DNA of 9,926 nt from Bacteroidales bacterium (GCA_029935325.1 JAOZKO010000084.1:1-9926); one strand, 5' to 3'. Shown: positions 1 to 6,272, numbered from the stretch's first letter. Numbers and translations: made by a program. Notes: generated by a model from the sequence alone, not told the origin.

Positions 1-856
1 TTTCGGCAAACATTAATGCACCAGTAGAGCCATTGTATTTTGCAATAAATATATCGGCGCTTCCACTTGCTGTTAAGCTAGTTCCTGTAGCAAAAGTAGC
101 TGTACCTGTAAACATTCCCGTTACTCCAATATTCCCTGATGGGTCAACACTACAACCATAAGCACGGTCGTTTGCAGTACCACCAATTTTCTTTACCCAT
201 TGAAATACTCCTGCCGAATTATGTTTCATAATATAAGCATCACTCAATCCCGAGGAAGTAAGACTAACACCTGTTGAGAATGTTGCCGTTCCTTGAAAAT
301 AACCAGCAACATAGCTATTACCACTTGCATCCAATGCCACATCAAAGGCTTCGTCGCCATCAGCAGTGCCACCAATACCACCTTTTACCCATTGTACAAC
401 ACCACTGCTATTGTACTTTGCTAAATACACATCATAACCTCCGTTACTTGTTACAGTAATGCTACCAAAAGTAGCTGATGAGTAAAAGTAGCCAGTAACA
501 TAAGAATTTCCAGCGGCATCCACAGCTATGGCTCTACCTCTTTCACTTGCAGAGCTTCCTCCGCCTTTTACTGCCCACAATACTGTTCCTGTAGGACTGT
601 ATTTTACCAAATACATATCTCGTCCACCATTGGAAGTTAGGGATGTTGTACCAAAGCTTACCGTTCCATTAAAACCTCCACAGGCATATATATTTCCTAA
701 AGCATCTGTTCCTACTCCCCATCCATCATCTACTCCAGAGCTTCCTGCCCAGGCTGTAAAACTTGTGGCTGGTGCTTGTGCAAATAAGTTTGCTTGTGCA
801 AAAATAAATACTGCTAATATACTAGCGAATAAAAATTTGTTTCCAATTTGTTTCAT
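1..856 (-). CDS. Exported SBBP-type beta-propeller repeat protein (C-terminus cut by window edge)
   Basis: The reverse strand is open from an ATG at 856 to the left edge, giving 285 residues without a stop; the C-terminus lies outside. Residues 1-27 form a signal peptide (hydrophobic core FLFASILAVFIF, likely cleavage after NLFAQ). The rest is four repeats of about 62 residues. Each carries a D-x-x-G-N turn (D51, D113, D176, D238), then a Y/V-x-G-x-F strand, a T-x-x-F strand, a D-x-Y-L-x-K-Y segment and a W strand. This is the pattern of SBBP/beta-propeller repeats, which are extracellular and probably mediate binding rather than catalysis. The start is 31 bases after the upstream FISUMP gene, with no TAnnTTTG box between, so it is probably cotranscribed. 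A T9SS tail is likely beyond the edge but cannot be seen. Ligand unknown. Confidence 0.88.
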   Translation of the reverse strand, partial: MKQIGNKFLFASILAVFIFAQANLFAQAPATSFTAWAGSSGVDDGWGVGTDALGNIYACGGFNGTVSFGTTSLTSNGGRDMYLVKYSPTGTVLWAVKGGGSSASERGRAIAVDAAGNSYVTGYFYSSATFGSITVTSNGGYDVYLAKYNSSGVVQWVKGGIGGTADGDEAFDVALDASGNSYVAGYFQGTATFSTGVSLTSSGLSDAYIMKHNSAGVFQWVKKIGGTANDRAYGCSVDPSGNIGVTGMFTGTATFATGTSLTASGSADIFIAKYNGSTGALMFAE

Positions 857-887
857 AATCTAATTAGTTAAAAATGTATTATTTATA

Positions 888-1841
888 TTATTGTTTAGTT
901 ATTTCTATGGATGAAAAATATTTTTGATTGCCTAGCGAAATAAAATATACTCCCCTTGCAATTTCTTTTTTTAGAGTTATAATTTTGGTTTGTTTACCAG
1001 TTTTAATATCTAATATCTGATCAATTATTATATTAGCATTTCCATCAATAATTTGGATTCGGTAACTACCAGACACGGAGCTAAATAATTGTATTTTTAG
1101 ATTTTCCTTTTTGAAGGAAGCTTTCTTGATTTCAAACTTTGTAGTTTTTATATTATTTGTTTTATCCAAAACACATCTAACATTCATTCCCAACATATTG
1201 CCAAAGGACTTAGTAATTAACACATTATTGTCAGCGGCATTTAAGCGCATCAAATTTCCTTTTGAACCCGTGGTATCAGCAGTCCAGTAGAAACTTACAG
1301 GAGCTGGCGGGCTAAAAGATGGGTAAGCAGTAAAGAAACTTCCTTTTCCCATCATACACCTCCATCCGCAATAATATGATTCGAAACCAGAGTTGCCACC
1401 TTTTCTCAATAATAGACCTGCAATGGAATCGCCACCAGTAGCTTCTACCAATTCTGTAAACTCCATTGTAGTTGGAATATGCCAACCGTCAGGGCAAACT
1501 CCTTGTACATTCTCACCTATAAAAGGCTTGTACTGTACTGCCTCGGTATATTCGTAATATGCACCAGGATGATCGGAAGTGTCTGAGTTTTGGTCAATAT
1601 TTTTATAGGAATATCGCTCTATAATACTATCGTCGAGCATTAAATGGCCACCTACAGTGCTTTCAATCATTTTTCCATGATTTAAGTTTTGGGCTAACCA
1701 GCATTGATTGGCAATTTGAACTGTAGCATAAGCTTTGCCATCTCTCTTATCAATCAATGTGTCGCCACAACTCCATTGAGCATTTGCTATGGAAGATAAG
1801 CCTAAGAATAGTAGTATTAATAAATGACTTAGACTTTTCAT
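888..1841 (-). CDS. Exported FISUMP-domain protein with T9SS-like C-terminal tail
   Basis: The 317-residue product starts with a signal peptide (residues 1-21, ending SSIANA before QWSC). Residues about 24-226 match the Fibrobacter succinogenes major paralogous (FISUMP) domain. Diagnostic pieces are the D-x-R-D-G-K-x-Y block with QCWLAQNLN (residues 31-54), VCPDGWHIPT (115-124), YWTAD (185-189) and the closing GMNVRCV (218-224). Six cysteines lie in the mature protein, all within this domain (C25, C47, C116, C158, C162, C223), so disulfides are possible. Residues about 232-317 look like a T9SS-type beta-sandwich tail, with GSYRIQIID and GVYFISL strands, but the FPNP signature is missing. The family has no defined biochemical role; it is found on surface or secreted proteins. 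The ATG shares one base with the stop of the Kelch gene (TAATG), which indicates translational coupling. Confidence 0.87.
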   Translation of the reverse strand: MKSLSHLLILLFLGLSSIANAQWSCGDTLIDKRDGKAYATVQIANQCWLAQNLNHGKMIESTVGGHLMLDDSIIERYSYKNIDQNSDTSDHPGAYYEYTEAVQYKPFIGENVQGVCPDGWHIPTTMEFTELVEATGGDSIAGLLLRKGGNSGFESYYCGWRCMMGKGSFFTAYPSFSPPAPVSFYWTADTTGSKGNLMRLNAADNNVLITKSFGNMLGMNVRCVLDKTNNIKTTKFEIKKASFKKENLKIQLFSSVSGSYRIQIIDGNANIIIDQILDIKTGKQTKIITLKKEIARGVYFISLGNQKYFSSIEITKQ

Positions 1842-3034
1842 TACTTAACAATAAATTTTGTCCAATAACTCGCTTCCTGATTGCTTACTTCTAATAAATA
1901 AACACCGCTTTTCAAACTAGAAATATCCAATATATTACTTTCGGTATTTATGTTTATACATTTTTTACCTATAGTATTATATATTTTGTAATTGGAAGGT
2001 ATATAGCCTTCTGGAAGCACAATATTTAGTTTTTCAGCTGTTGGGTTTGGAAATATTTTTACATTTATTTCTGTTTGATTTTCATTAATACCAACTGTTA
2101 GGCTAGTTTTGTAAAATTTGTTTGAATAGCTTAAGTTGCCACCAGCAAAAGAAGCTCCCAATCCATAATAGGCTGTAGTTCCAATAACAAATGATGAGCA
2201 CCACGCTGCTGCCGTTCCATTTTGCATATTTAAGCTATTGTCTTTTGTCCATGTATCGGCATATGGGTTATACTTATAAAAATCGTAATACATGGCGCTG
2301 TAATTTTCTTCTCCACCACCAATATAACCTACATTCCCTACGGCAAAGCCAATGCACGCCTGACGTGCGCTTCCTGGAAATGTAGCTTTTTGATTCCATG
2401 CATTTGTAGCAGGATTATATTCGTAGAAAAGCTTTGAACCAGCCATTCCGCTTATGCTACCTAGTCCAACATATATTTTATTGTTAATTACAAATCCTGA
2501 CGGAAATATTGCTTGCCCTCCAGGGTAACTTGCTTTTGTTATCCACGAATCAGTACTTGGGTTGTATTCATAGGTTGTGGAAACAGCCGCAGATCCGTTG
2601 AAGCCACCGATTACATATCCTTTGCCATTTACACTACAAGCAAAAGCGCCATCCATTGCAATAGGAAGGTCGGCTTTCTGTGTCCATGTGTCTGTTGCAG
2701 GATCGTAAGCTCTTACATCTTTATATACATCAAAACTTCCAGTTTTATCACCACCACAAACATAGCCAATGCCATTAATGACAAAACTAAATGCCCAGCC
2801 TCTATTAAATCCACTAGGAATATCTGCTAACTTAGTCCAAGAATCATTTGTGGGGTCAAATTTGTAGAATTCTTTTGATCCAATACCACCTCCTACATAA
2901 GCGTAGTTTCCAATTGTAAAAGCGGGAGCACCATCAGTTGCACCTCCTGCATAATTGCTTATCTGAGTCCATTGAGAGAACGAATAGCTAGTGCTAACTA
3001 ATAGCATTACTAAGATTGTAAATAATTTTCGCAT
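1841..3034 (-). CDS. Secreted Kelch-repeat beta-propeller protein with T9SS type A sorting domain
   Basis: The 397-residue product has a signal peptide (residues 1-20, cleavage near SYSFS/QW). Residues about 35-312 hold about six Kelch motifs of 45-50 residues, visible as repeated Y-V-x-G-G or Y-V-I-G-G-F strands followed by Y-x-P-x-T-D-x-W (for example residues 107-117, 155-164 and 255-262). This predicts a six-bladed propeller. Residues about 314-397 are a classical type A T9SS sorting domain: IFPNPTAEKLNI (328-339), KIYNTIGKK, LDISSLKSGVYLLEV and a final KFIVK. The protein should cross the outer membrane by T9SS and be released or anchored on the surface. It is the first gene of the minus-strand operon. 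Its leader carries the inserted MITE-like element at 3051-3210. No catalytic galactose-oxidase residues are evident, so a binding role is the safer inference. Confidence 0.93.
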   Translation of the reverse strand: MRKLFTILVMLLVSTSYSFSQWTQISNYAGGATDGAPAFTIGNYAYVGGGIGSKEFYKFDPTNDSWTKLADIPSGFNRGWAFSFVINGIGYVCGGDKTGSFDVYKDVRAYDPATDTWTQKADLPIAMDGAFACSVNGKGYVIGGFNGSAAVSTTYEYNPSTDSWITKASYPGGQAIFPSGFVINNKIYVGLGSISGMAGSKLFYEYNPATNAWNQKATFPGSARQACIGFAVGNVGYIGGGEENYSAMYYDFYKYNPYADTWTKDNSLNMQNGTAAAWCSSFVIGTTAYYGLGASFAGGNLSYSNKFYKTSLTVGINENQTEINVKIFPNPTAEKLNIVLPEGYIPSNYKIYNTIGKKCININTESNILDISSLKSGVYLLEVSNQEASYWTKFIVK

Positions 3035-3044
3035 ATGAAATTAT

Positions 3045-3050
3045 ATTTAT
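3045..3050. repeat. Left copy of 6-bp target-site duplication
   Basis: ATTTAT directly abuts the left terminal inverted repeat and equals the six bases after the right terminal repeat. The match is fixed in place by the repeat ends, so it is unlikely to be pure coincidence even in AT-rich DNA. Confidence 0.55.
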
Positions 3051-3210
3051 GAGTCCAGTCTAAAAACTACCAAAACCAAAAAAGTTTCTTTTGGACATAT
3101 TTTCATTTTTTTCAATCAACTGATACTACGGCATCACTGGATTTCAAAAAATAAAAATCTCCCTCAAAATAACTCTTTTTATACAAATTGCCTGTTCTTA
3201 GACTGGACTC
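3051..3210. mobile_element. MITE-like non-autonomous element, 160 bp, with 17-bp TIRs and 6-bp TSD
   Basis: The left end GAGTCCAGTCTAAAAAC (3051-3067) is the reverse complement of the right end (3194-3210) at 16 of 17 positions. The element is bracketed by the direct repeat ATTTAT at 3045-3050 and 3211-3216, the expected footprint of a transposition event. There is no room for a transposase, so it would be mobilised in trans or be an internally deleted insertion sequence. A small inner hairpin (CCAAAA at 3076-3081, TTTTGG at 3089-3094) lies near the left end. On the minus strand one frame stays open from the right end to a stop at 3112-3114 (32 codons); it could be the remnant of a transposase C-terminus, but chance is as likely. 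I do not recognise the parent IS family. An invertible segment is the alternative reading; the target duplication argues for transposition. Confidence 0.62.
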
Positions 3211-3216
3211 ATTTAT
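3211..3216. repeat. Right copy of 6-bp target-site duplication
   Basis: ATTTAT directly follows the right terminal inverted repeat and equals the six bases before the left one. Removing the element plus one copy (166 bp) would leave about 25 bases between the minus-strand TAnnTTTG box and the Kelch start codon. Confidence 0.55.
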
Positions 3217-3225
3217 TAACGAAAG

Positions 3226-3233
3226 CAAAAGTA
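3226..3233 (-). promoter_or_regulatory. Candidate -7 box of the secreted-protein operon (TACTTTTG)
   Basis: Read on the minus strand the sequence is TACTTTTG, an exact fit to the Bacteroidota TAnnTTTG element. It is the only exact match I found on this strand in the intergenic region. No clear TTTG -33 element is seen upstream. It lies 191 bases from the Kelch ATG because of the inserted element. Without the insertion the distance would be about 25 bases, in line with the other genes here (19-35 bases). Confidence 0.5.
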
Positions 3234-3266
3234 ATAGAACACTGAGTGGTAGAATCTTAACACACT

Positions 3267-3293
3267 CCTAAAAACCCCTAAAAAAACCTAAAA
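3267..3293 (+). promoter_or_regulatory. Three phased CCTAAAA direct repeats, candidate response-regulator operator
   Basis: CCTAAAA occurs at 3267-3273, 3277-3283 and 3287-3293, each start exactly 10 bp after the last, which places them on one face of the helix. A weaker copy, CTTAACA, lies at 3256-3262. The array ends 35 bases before the plus-strand -7 box, where an activator of the OmpR/PhoB winged-helix class would bind as tandem head-to-tail monomers. It also lies about 33 bases beyond the divergent minus-strand promoter. Inference: an operator for the response regulator encoded at 4844-5539, possibly controlling both operons. Confidence 0.5.
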
Positions 3294-3328
3294 TTGATTC
3301 TTAATTTAATTTGGACTATTTATATTAG

Positions 3329-3336
3329 TAGCTTTG
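3329..3336 (+). promoter_or_regulatory. Candidate -7 box of the two-component operon (TAGCTTTG)
   Basis: TAGCTTTG fits TAnnTTTG exactly. A TTTG at 3310-3313 could serve as -33, but the 15-base spacer is shorter than the usual 19-21. The box ends six bases before the kinase ATG at 3343, so transcription would begin at or next to the start codon and the mRNA would be leaderless or nearly so. The box covers an in-frame TTG at 3334, which argues against that TTG as the true start. Confidence 0.45.
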
Positions 3337-3342
3337 CCAAAT

Positions 3343-4851
3343 ATGAATGGGAAGAAGTTATACGTTTCAATTATTGTAATTATAATAGCTATTATTGGGC
3401 TTTTATGGGGGCAATTTGTATGGATATCACATTCTTATAATCTTAAGAACAAGGAGCTTGCGTCTAAAGCTATGTCGATTCTCGATGATGTAATTATCCA
3501 AACAGAGGATAGCTATTATTGTATTGATTTTTTCTCAAATAATGTTTTTACAGAAGGAGAAAGGCTATTATTATATAAGCAAACCCGAGATGGGATTGCT
3601 GATACCCTAGATATTAATTTTTGGAATCCAAGTTTTGCTGGTGACTCTGTTTATACTTATAACGAAATAGTGATGTCATTTCCTGCCAAGATAGAGGCTG
3701 TATTTCATGTGAGATATATGTTCGATTCATTGTCGTTCTCTACAGATTCTAATGGAGTTGATGGAAATTTAATAAGTCAGTATCGATATGATATGAAGGA
3801 GGATGATAGCTTTATTCCTGTATTTGACTCATTATTGAAAAAGGAGATGGCTGATGAGGGTATAAGCGTTGCATATGAGTATTTTATAAATAGCCAATCG
3901 ATAGACTCTGTTGTTTATAGTTATCCTGAGAAGGCTTCAAATTATAGTTTTGAATCAACAATAAAAGCTACGATATTTAGTAAAAGCTATTTTTTCAAAC
4001 CCTATGATATTAGATTGGTTTTTCCATCAAAAGACAAATATATATATAGTAATCTGATTTATGTAATTGGAGGGACATTTGCCTTTATTATCATTCTTGC
4101 AATTTTCTTTGGAGTATTTATTAAAACCATAATTCATCAAAAGCGATTAGCGGAAATGAAATCTGATTTTATGCATAATATGACCCATGAGTTTAAAACG
4201 CCACTATCGAATGTGAATCTAGCATTGGATACTATTGAGAAAAAACGTGCTAATAATACTGATGAATCGGAGCAGAAGTTGCTAAAAATTATCAGAGAGG
4301 AAAATATTAGGCTACAGGATAATGTTAATTTAATATTGAATACCGCCTTTTATGAGGAAAAGGTAATTTCACTAAATAAGGAGAAGCTAAATATTAATGA
4401 TATCATTACACATACTGCTGAGCTTTTTGATAGTGAGATAATGAATCGCAGAGCAGAATTAAGTTATAATTTGGAAGAAAATATTCCATTCGTTTCTGTT
4501 GATGAAACACATTTTACCAATGTGATATATAATTTGATAGATAATGCAATAAAATATTCAAAGGATACTGCTCAAATTAATGTTAGCACATATTCAAAAG
4601 ATGATAATGTAATTATTAGCATCGAAGATAAGGGGATTGGAATACCAGCAAAGTCTCTAGATCATATTTTTGAGAAGTTTTACCGAGTGCCAACAGGCAA
4701 AATTCATGATGTGAAAGGCTTTGGGCTTGGGCTAACTTATGTAAAATACATTATTGATGCTCATGATGCTAAAATTAGCATTGATAGTAAACTGGGATTA
4801 GGAAGTACATTCACAATTACTATTCCAACAGAAATGAATCGCCATGGGTAA
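3343..4851 (+). CDS. rprX: RprX-like membrane sensor histidine kinase
   Basis: From the ATG at 3343 the product is 502 residues; a TTG nine bases upstream is possible but lies inside the presumed promoter box. Two membrane segments (about residues 4-27 and 236-263) enclose a periplasmic sensor domain of about 205 residues with no recognised fold. There is no HAMP domain; the second helix runs directly into HisKA. The H-box reads MTHEFKTPL with phospho-acceptor His282. The ATPase domain has an N-box (NLIDNAIKYS, about 397-406), G1 DKGIGIP (429-435), F-box FEKFYR (443-448) and G2 GFGLGL (459-464), so the kinase should be active. It overlaps the response regulator gene by 8 bases. The build resembles Bacteroides RprX; the symbol marks family likeness, and the signal sensed is unknown. 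Confidence 0.9.
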   Translation: MNGKKLYVSIIVIIIAIIGLLWGQFVWISHSYNLKNKELASKAMSILDDVIIQTEDSYYCIDFFSNNVFTEGERLLLYKQTRDGIADTLDINFWNPSFAGDSVYTYNEIVMSFPAKIEAVFHVRYMFDSLSFSTDSNGVDGNLISQYRYDMKEDDSFIPVFDSLLKKEMADEGISVAYEYFINSQSIDSVVYSYPEKASNYSFESTIKATIFSKSYFFKPYDIRLVFPSKDKYIYSNLIYVIGGTFAFIIILAIFFGVFIKTIIHQKRLAEMKSDFMHNMTHEFKTPLSNVNLALDTIEKKRANNTDESEQKLLKIIREENIRLQDNVNLILNTAFYEEKVISLNKEKLNINDIITHTAELFDSEIMNRRAELSYNLEENIPFVSVDETHFTNVIYNLIDNAIKYSKDTAQINVSTYSKDDNVIISIEDKGIGIPAKSLDHIFEKFYRVPTGKIHDVKGFGLGLTYVKYIIDAHDAKISIDSKLGLGSTFTITIPTEMNRHG

Positions 4852-5539
4852 ATCTACAAGCATATTAGTAGTTGAGGATGATAAGAATGCAGGTTATCTT
4901 TTAGTGGAGAACTTACGTTTTAGCAAATACAATGTAGTATTGGCTGAGGATGGCGACCAGGGTCTTGAGCTGTTTCAAAAAGGTGATTTTCAATTATGCA
5001 TATTGGATATAATGCTGCCTAGGCGTGATGGATTGAACCTTGCTAGCGAAATAAGGAAAATAAGCCCAAAGATTCCGATTATTTTTCTTACTGCCCGCAC
5101 GCTAAGTAGTGATATTATTGAAGGTTTTAAAGCAGGTTGCGACGACTATATTACTAAACCATACAATATCGATGAGTTACTCTGGCGTATAAAAGCTATT
5201 ATGAGAAGAGGCTTGGCAATTGAGAATAAAGGCAATAATGATGAATCTATTGAATTTACAAATTTTGTTTTCAAGCATTCAGATAGACTGCTGATAATTT
5301 CGCAGAGCGATATTAAATTAAGCACAAAGGAAGCTGATATTATTCGGTGTTTATCAACTAATATGGGGCAGCCAATTTCCCGAAGTACAATCATGGAAAA
5401 TGTTTGGGGAAATGATGACTATTTCACTTCCAAAAGCTTAGATGTTTATTTAACAAAAATCAGAAAATATTTCTCATTAGCTGATAATATTAAACTGGTC
5501 AATATTCATGGCCATGGTTATAAGCTGAATATTTCTTAG
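4844..5539 (+). CDS. rprY: RprY-like response regulator, OmpR/PhoB family
   Basis: The 231-residue protein has a receiver domain (about residues 4-120) with the acidic pocket E11-D12-D13, phospho-acceptor D55 in LDIMLPRRDG, T83 in FLTA and K105 in DYITKPY, so all catalytic positions are present. A winged-helix DNA-binding domain follows (about 135-231), with the recognition-helix region SKSLDVYLTKIRKYF and a C-terminal wing NIHGHGYKL. This matches the OmpR/PhoB class and closely recalls Bacteroides RprY. Its ATG lies inside the end of the kinase gene (ATGGGTAA shares the kinase stop), indicating coupled translation and a cognate pair. The phased CCTAAAA repeats upstream of the kinase are plausible binding sites. 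Target genes cannot be read from the sequence. Confidence 0.93.
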   Translation: MGKSTSILVVEDDKNAGYLLVENLRFSKYNVVLAEDGDQGLELFQKGDFQLCILDIMLPRRDGLNLASEIRKISPKIPIIFLTARTLSSDIIEGFKAGCDDYITKPYNIDELLWRIKAIMRRGLAIENKGNNDESIEFTNFVFKHSDRLLIISQSDIKLSTKEADIIRCLSTNMGQPISRSTIMENVWGNDDYFTSKSLDVYLTKIRKYFSLADNIKLVNIHGHGYKLNIS

Positions 5540-5595
5540 GAGGTATTGATGGTTATTCAAACCTAATTAATATGGACACACTATAAGCGCAATAA

Positions 5596-6006
5596 TTAGT
5601 CTATTTTTATCTTGAATAATCTACTTTTTAGAAGTTTTGTGCCAGATATTTCTTCAATATACCAAACAACAAAGAATTCTGATCCTGATTTCAATAAATC
5701 TTCAATGGCAAATTTTTTAATTGTTGTTGTTCCTACGCCGTTCCAAACTGCTACCTCTTGATTATTATTATCTTGAACTTGCAGTGTTGATTTGCAACTG
5801 CTACAAGGAGTGTCTCTGAAATAGTAAACCGTAATTGAATCCCCTTTTTTAATTTTACTCTTCTCAATTATTAATTTATACTCATTACTTAACTCATTTA
5901 ATTCTGCAACTAAATTCGCATTGTAGTAAACATGCCAAAATGTTAATGTGTCAGCTTTTCCTAAATAATTAATTCCAAGGAAAAGTAATAAAATTATTAT
6001 CCTCAT
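5596..6006 (-). CDS. Small exported protein of unknown function with a CxxC motif
   Basis: I choose the ATG at 6006 (136 residues). The frame can be extended to a TTG at 6036, but that start would put ten polar residues before the signal peptide and sits right at the predicted transcription start. Residues 1-18 are a signal peptide (MRIIILLLFLG core, cleavage near LGKA/D). The mature part of about 118 residues looks beta-rich: residues about 20-66 have strands LTFWHVYYN and DSITVYYFRD, then C68-S-S-C71, then strands VAVWNG, FFVVWYIEE and KSRLFKIKI. The CxxC could form a disulfide or bind metal; the protein has no thioredoxin fold features. It stands alone, convergent with the response regulator gene (56-base gap), and has its own promoter box. 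I do not recognise the family. Confidence 0.75.
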   Translation of the reverse strand: MRIIILLLFLGINYLGKADTLTFWHVYYNANLVAELNELSNEYKLIIEKSKIKKGDSITVYYFRDTPCSSCKSTLQVQDNNNQEVAVWNGVGTTTIKKFAIEDLLKSGSEFFVVWYIEEISGTKLLKSRLFKIKID

Positions 6007-6041
6007 AGATTTAGATTTGTATGTTATTAAAATCAACTCAA

Positions 6042-6049
6042 CAAAGGTA
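6042..6049 (-). promoter_or_regulatory. Candidate -7 box (TACCTTTG) for the small exported CxxC protein
   Basis: On the minus strand the sequence reads TACCTTTG, an exact TAnnTTTG match, ending 35 bases before the ATG at 6006. No convincing -33 TTTG is found at the usual distance; the GTAG hairpin begins 17 bases upstream of the box and covers that position. Confidence 0.45.
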
Positions 6050-6066
6050 ATGATTTTTTGTTACTA

Positions 6067-6102
6067 ATCAGTAGCCCCGTCATTTATGGCGGGGCTACTG
6101 AT
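6067..6102. repeat. GC-rich GTAG hairpin, REP-like palindrome
   Basis: The arms ATCAGTAGCCCCG (6067-6079) and CGGGGCTACTGAT (6090-6102) pair perfectly over 13 bp. In plus-strand RNA the stem continues through U-G, C-G and A-U pairs to a four-base TTTA loop. The minus-strand version would have an A-C mismatch. No T-run follows on either side, so it is not a standard intrinsic terminator. The high GC content contrasts sharply with the surroundings. A GTAG near the foot of a GC-rich stem is the known layout of REP elements mobilised by REP-associated tyrosine transposases (RAYT); that identity is inferred, as no such gene is in the window. Confidence 0.6.
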
Positions 6103-6118
6103 GAGAATCATAAATGTT

Positions 6119-6135
6119 TTGGCGATATTTTTGCC
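6119..6135 (+). promoter_or_regulatory. Candidate sigma-54 promoter (-24 GG / -12 GC)
   Basis: TTGGCGATATTTTTGCC has TTGGC at the -24 position and TTGC at -12, with the GG and GC exactly 10 bases apart, as RpoN promoters require. The ACG that usually follows TGGC is replaced. Transcription would begin near 6145, about 150 bases before the lipoprotein gene at 6297. The window also encodes a sigma-54 activator (6988), which shows that sigma-54 regulation is used in this organism. A short palindrome (6126-6134 with 6142-6150) overlaps the downstream half. No enhancer site could be defined. Confidence 0.42.
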
Positions 6136-6264
6136 TTTTTTGCAAAAATAATGACAAAATATATTTGAAAGGATATCATTATTTAGATAGACTGAGTCGC
6201 ATTTTATTTAATTGTTTAGCACATATATTCACCAATTTGATAGATAAGCTTCATCATTTAACAC

Positions 6265-6272
6265 TATGTTTG
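6265..6272 (+). promoter_or_regulatory. Candidate -7 box (TATGTTTG) for the NTF2-like lipoprotein
   Basis: TATGTTTG is an exact TAnnTTTG match ending 24 bases before the ATG at 6297. The nearest upstream TTTG (6236-6239) leaves a 25-base spacer, longer than usual. Together with the sigma-54-like site upstream this suggests two promoters for one gene. Confidence 0.5.

Larger units (their letters stand above)
3035..3342. other. Divergent intergenic region with mobile element, operator-like repeats and two promoters
   Basis: This 308-base stretch separates the secreted-protein operon (leftward) from the two-component operon (rightward). From left to right it contains a 16-base leader of the Kelch gene, a 6-bp target duplication, the MITE-like element, the second duplication copy, a minus-strand TAnnTTTG box, three phased CCTAAAA heptamers and a plus-strand TAnnTTTG box. 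I found no convincing gene in it. The listed entries account for most of its length. Confidence 0.8.

Noticed and set aside
528..863. Plus-strand open frame of 111 codons opposite the SBBP propeller gene
   Set aside because: The minus strand here has a signal peptide and regular propeller repeats; the plus frame is a proline-rich shadow without any domain.
2513..2830. Plus-strand open frame of 105 codons inside the Kelch gene
   Set aside because: Antisense to clear Kelch repeats, cysteine-rich random-looking composition, no promoter or domain.
3049..3212. Invertible promoter segment of the Bacteroides phase-variation type
   Set aside because: The inverted arms and segment size would allow it, but the flanking 6-bp direct repeat points to transposition, no TAnnTTTG box is found inside the segment in either orientation, and no invertase gene is in the window. 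Reads from both orientations would reopen the case.
5538..5566. Strong Shine-Dalgarno (AGGAGGT) followed by ATG and a five-codon frame after the response regulator
   Set aside because: The frame encodes only MVIQT before a stop, overlaps the end of the regulator gene, and the phylum rarely uses such sites; probably coincidence.
5563..5599. CTAATTA / TAATTAG inverted repeat between convergent genes as a bidirectional terminator
   Set aside because: A seven-base all but GC-free stem with a loop over 20 bases is too weak to support a terminator.
6126..6150. Palindrome TATTTTTGC / GCAAAAATA as an intrinsic terminator
   Set aside because: The stem is AT-rich, no T-run follows it, and it lies far from any upstream plus-strand gene; it may simply overlap the sigma-54-like site.
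6187..6207. Partial similarity (TAGACTG followed by CATTT) to the termini of the MITE-like element
   Set aside because: Only a 7-base core matches without gaps, there is no second terminus nearby, and the stretch is partly a self-palindrome (GACTGAGTC).
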